This document shows positions 62,335 to 64,000 of a stretch of 64,000 bases of DNA, piece after piece; within the stretch, counting starts at the first letter, position 1, and each line of letters starts with the position of its first letter. A program made the position numbers and the translations under genes. The stretch covers positions 445,303 through 509,302 of the forward strand of contig NZ_KB905021.1 of the NCBI RefSeq assembly GCF_000377405.1, written 5' to 3'. Below the pieces are notes generated by a model, which saw nothing but the letters and a program-made list of their open reading frames with translations, had not been told where the DNA came from and did not search any database. Origin of the DNA: Thioalkalivibrio sp. ALE31 (lineage in GTDB: Bacteria; Pseudomonadota; Gammaproteobacteria; Ectothiorhodospirales; Ectothiorhodospiraceae).

Positions 62335-63693
62335 GTGGGCCAACCAACATTGCCGGATCTGCGCCGCCGCCAGCTGCTGCGCGCCATGACTGCCCTGGGG
62401 CTGGTCGGGATGCCGTTGCCCGCCCTGGCCCGTACCGGCGTGCAGCGGGTCCGCATGTCGGTGGATGGCGACACCACGCGCCTGGTGTTCGACATGGATG
62501 GCGAGGCCGAGTACTCCATGTTCCGCCTGCAGTCCCCCGACCGCCTGGTGGTGGACCTCGAAAACGCGCGGGCGGTGGAGGATCTGGCGGTCAGCGACAA
62601 CCCGCGCTCGGCGATCAAGGCGGTACGCCATGCCGCGCGCAACGGCTCCGACCTGCGCGTGGTCTTCGACCTGCGCAAGCCGGTGGAGCCGCGCAGCTTC
62701 GTGCTGATGCCGGCGCAGGGGGCCCCGCACCGCCTGGTGCTGGACCTGACGGCCGGGGATGCCCCCGCGGCCCCGCGTGCGGCCGAGAACAACGGGTCCT
62801 CCCGCCGCGGGCGCTCACAGGAGAACCTGCGCGATGTCGTGGTGGCGATCGACGCCGGCCATGGCGGGCACGACCCGGGCGCGATCGGCCCGGCCGGCAC
62901 CCGCGAGAAGGATGTGGTGCTGCAGATCTCCAAGCGCCTGGCCGAGCGCGTGGACAACGAGCGCGGCATGCAGGCGGTGATGATCCGCAGCGGTGACTAC
63001 TTCCTGCCCCTGCGCGAACGCATCGAGCGGGCGCGCAAGGCAGACGCGGACGTCTTCGTCTCCATCCACGCCGATGCCATCGCCAATCGCAGCGTGCAGG
63101 GTTCCTCGGTGTACATGCTGTCCGAGCGCGGGGCCTCCAGCGAGGCGGCGCGCTTCCTCGCCCAGCGCGAGAACCAGGCGGACCTGAGCCTGGGCGGCGT
63201 GCCGATCAACGGCAAGGACGATTCCCTGGCCAATGTCCTGCTGGACCTGGCCCAGAGCGGCAGCCTGGAGGCCAGCAACACCCTGGCCGAGCGGATGATT
63301 GCGGAGCTGCACCGCGTGGGCAAGGTGCGCAAGCCGGAAGTGGAACGCGCCAACTTCGCGGTGCTGCGCTCGCCGGATGTGCCGTCGATCCTGGTCGAGG
63401 CGGCATTCATCTCCAACCCCTCCGAGGAGCGCAAGCTGCGCAGCGCCAGCTTCCAGAACTCGCTGGCGGATGCCCTGCTGACCGGCCTGCGTTCGTACTT
63501 CTCCACCCATGCCCGCCCGGGCACCCTGATCGCCGACGGCCAGCCGGACCAGCACATCATCCGCCCGGGCGAGACCCTCTCCGGGATCGCGGATCGCTAC
63601 AGCCTGTCGCTGGCGGATCTGCGATCGGCCAACAACGTGCGCGACGACCGCATCTACGCTGGGCAGATCCTGCAGATCCCGCGCGACTCGTAA
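62335..63693 (+). CDS. amiC: AmiC-type N-acetylmuramoyl-L-alanine amidase with AMIN and LysM domains
   Basis: The 452-residue enzyme splits septal peptidoglycan. It starts with a twin-arginine-type signal (RRRQLLRAMTALGLV) and an N-terminal AMIN domain (about residues 30-140). The Zn amidase_3 domain has VVAIDAGHGGHDPGAIGPAG, FVSIHADAIAN and LVEAAFISNPSEE. A C-terminal LysM follows (IIRPGETLSGIADRYSLSLA). The GTG start at 62335 follows AAAGGGA. Upstream, 62238-62253 holds a GAGCGA-TATC-TCGCTC palindrome and an AT-rich region that may be its promoter. AmiB/AmiC assignment is approximate. Confidence 0.93.
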   Translation: MGQPTLPDLRRRQLLRAMTALGLVGMPLPALARTGVQRVRMSVDGDTTRLVFDMDGEAEYSMFRLQSPDRLVVDLENARAVEDLAVSDNPRSAIKAVRHAARNGSDLRVVFDLRKPVEPRSFVLMPAQGAPHRLVLDLTAGDAPAAPRAAENNGSSRRGRSQENLRDVVVAIDAGHGGHDPGAIGPAGTREKDVVLQISKRLAERVDNERGMQAVMIRSGDYFLPLRERIERARKADADVFVSIHADAIANRSVQGSSVYMLSERGASSEAARFLAQRENQADLSLGGVPINGKDDSLANVLLDLAQSGSLEASNTLAERMIAELHRVGKVRKPEVERANFAVLRSPDVPSILVEAAFISNPSEERKLRSASFQNSLADALLTGLRSYFSTHARPGTLIADGQPDQHIIRPGETLSGIADRYSLSLADLRSANNVRDDRIYAGQILQIPRDS

Positions 63694-63746
63694 GCCCCTC
63701 CCCGGGCAACCTGTCACGTCTTGCGGGTATCGGCCAGTCGCCGGCT

Positions 63747-64000
63747 AGGGAGACGCTGATTGAATCGCACGTCCGCGCTCGAGTCGCTTTTGCGTGCGAA
63801 CAAGGCGCGGTGACTGCCGTGCAGTCATTCTGCACAAGGGAGCCGCAACGCCGTGCGCACGCAAAAGCGGCCGAGCCCCTGCTTTCAATGGCTTGTGGGG
63901 TTGGTGCCCCCTGTTCCCCGATCCTGCGTTGCGCCGCTTGCGGGTAGAACCACTACCCGCTGCACGACGCGCCTTGTCTCGGAAAACAGGGGGCACCAAC
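63747..64000. repeat. Family A structured palindromic element, copy 3 (cut by the window edge)
   Basis: From 63747 it is almost identical to copy 2 over 254 bp. Its left arm begins AGGGAGACGCTGATTGAATC, and domains I and II are complete to AACAGGGGGCACCAAC. The right arm lies outside the window. One difference, GGGAGCCGC for GGGAACCGC, turns a T-A pair into a G-T wobble; another extends the domain I stem to CGCTTTTGCGTGCG/CGCACGCAAAAGCG. It follows amiC. The 63694-64000 gap holds nothing else. Confidence 0.93.

Overview
The window is one continuous GC-rich stretch that best fits a haloalkaliphilic, sulfur-oxidizing gammaproteobacterium close to Thioalkalivibrio (Ectothiorhodospiraceae). The evidence is: soxA followed by two soxX paralogues; gammaproteobacterial gene neighbourhoods (nadK-recN beside hrcA-grpE-dnaK-dnaJ; queG / nnr-tsaE-amiC; efp with epmA and epmB); a FimX-type protein; and an aryl-polyene cluster with a flavin-dependent halogenase. 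That cluster fits the chlorinated yellow pigment (chloronatronochrome) described from Thialkalivibrio versutus. The genus is inferred from gene content, not from a database match.

Layout: 1-178, C-terminal end of an O6-alkylguanine-DNA alkyltransferase. 556-3037, soxA-soxX-soxX. 3128-6531, rlmJ-htpG-slyD, with a sigma-32-like promoter for htpG inside rlmJ. 6666-11520, an iron-uptake unit: a Fur-box-like site, tonB with exactly 60 Glu-Pro repeats, exbB, exbD, a 57-residue hemP, and a FecA-like receptor. 11750-17148, small lipoproteins, a Sel1-repeat protein, a 71-residue mini flagellar-rod-like protein, a WaaA-like glycosyltransferase and small conserved genes. 17247-25293, recN, nadK, hrcA, grpE, dnaK, dnaJ, with clear sigma-32 promoters for grpE and dnaK. 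25584-29545, a FimX-like protein coupled to a PilZ-like protein. 29680-32339, epmB / efp-epmA. 32421-36566, dacB, zapG and unknowns. 36926-47385, a twelve-gene minus-strand aryl-polyene operon. 47559-49599, a divergent halogenase and a YdcF-like gene. 49844-63693, housekeeping genes (valS, fpr, queG, nnr, tsaE, amiC), a YchJ/J-domain pair and a GGDEF-EAL protein.

Three families of large palindromic repeats fill nearly all the longer gene-free stretches. Family A (about 285 bp; 19838-20122, 36644-36927, and 63747 to the window end) has 31-bp terminal inverted repeats. It folds into an outer stem plus two branched stem-loops, and differences between copies are compensated on the opposite strand of nearly every stem. 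Family B (about 190-235 bp; four copies and two remnants) lies only between convergent genes. Family C is a roughly 700-bp inverted pair between valS and its upstream neighbour. Family A is the best candidate here for an undescribed system: a structured RNA, or a mobile element recognised as a hairpin. Short sequences like its terminus also sit at the Shine-Dalgarno position of three genes.

No rRNA, tRNA, CRISPR array or complete insertion sequence was seen. Coordinates come from reading the sequence and checking reading frames by hand. No homology search was run.
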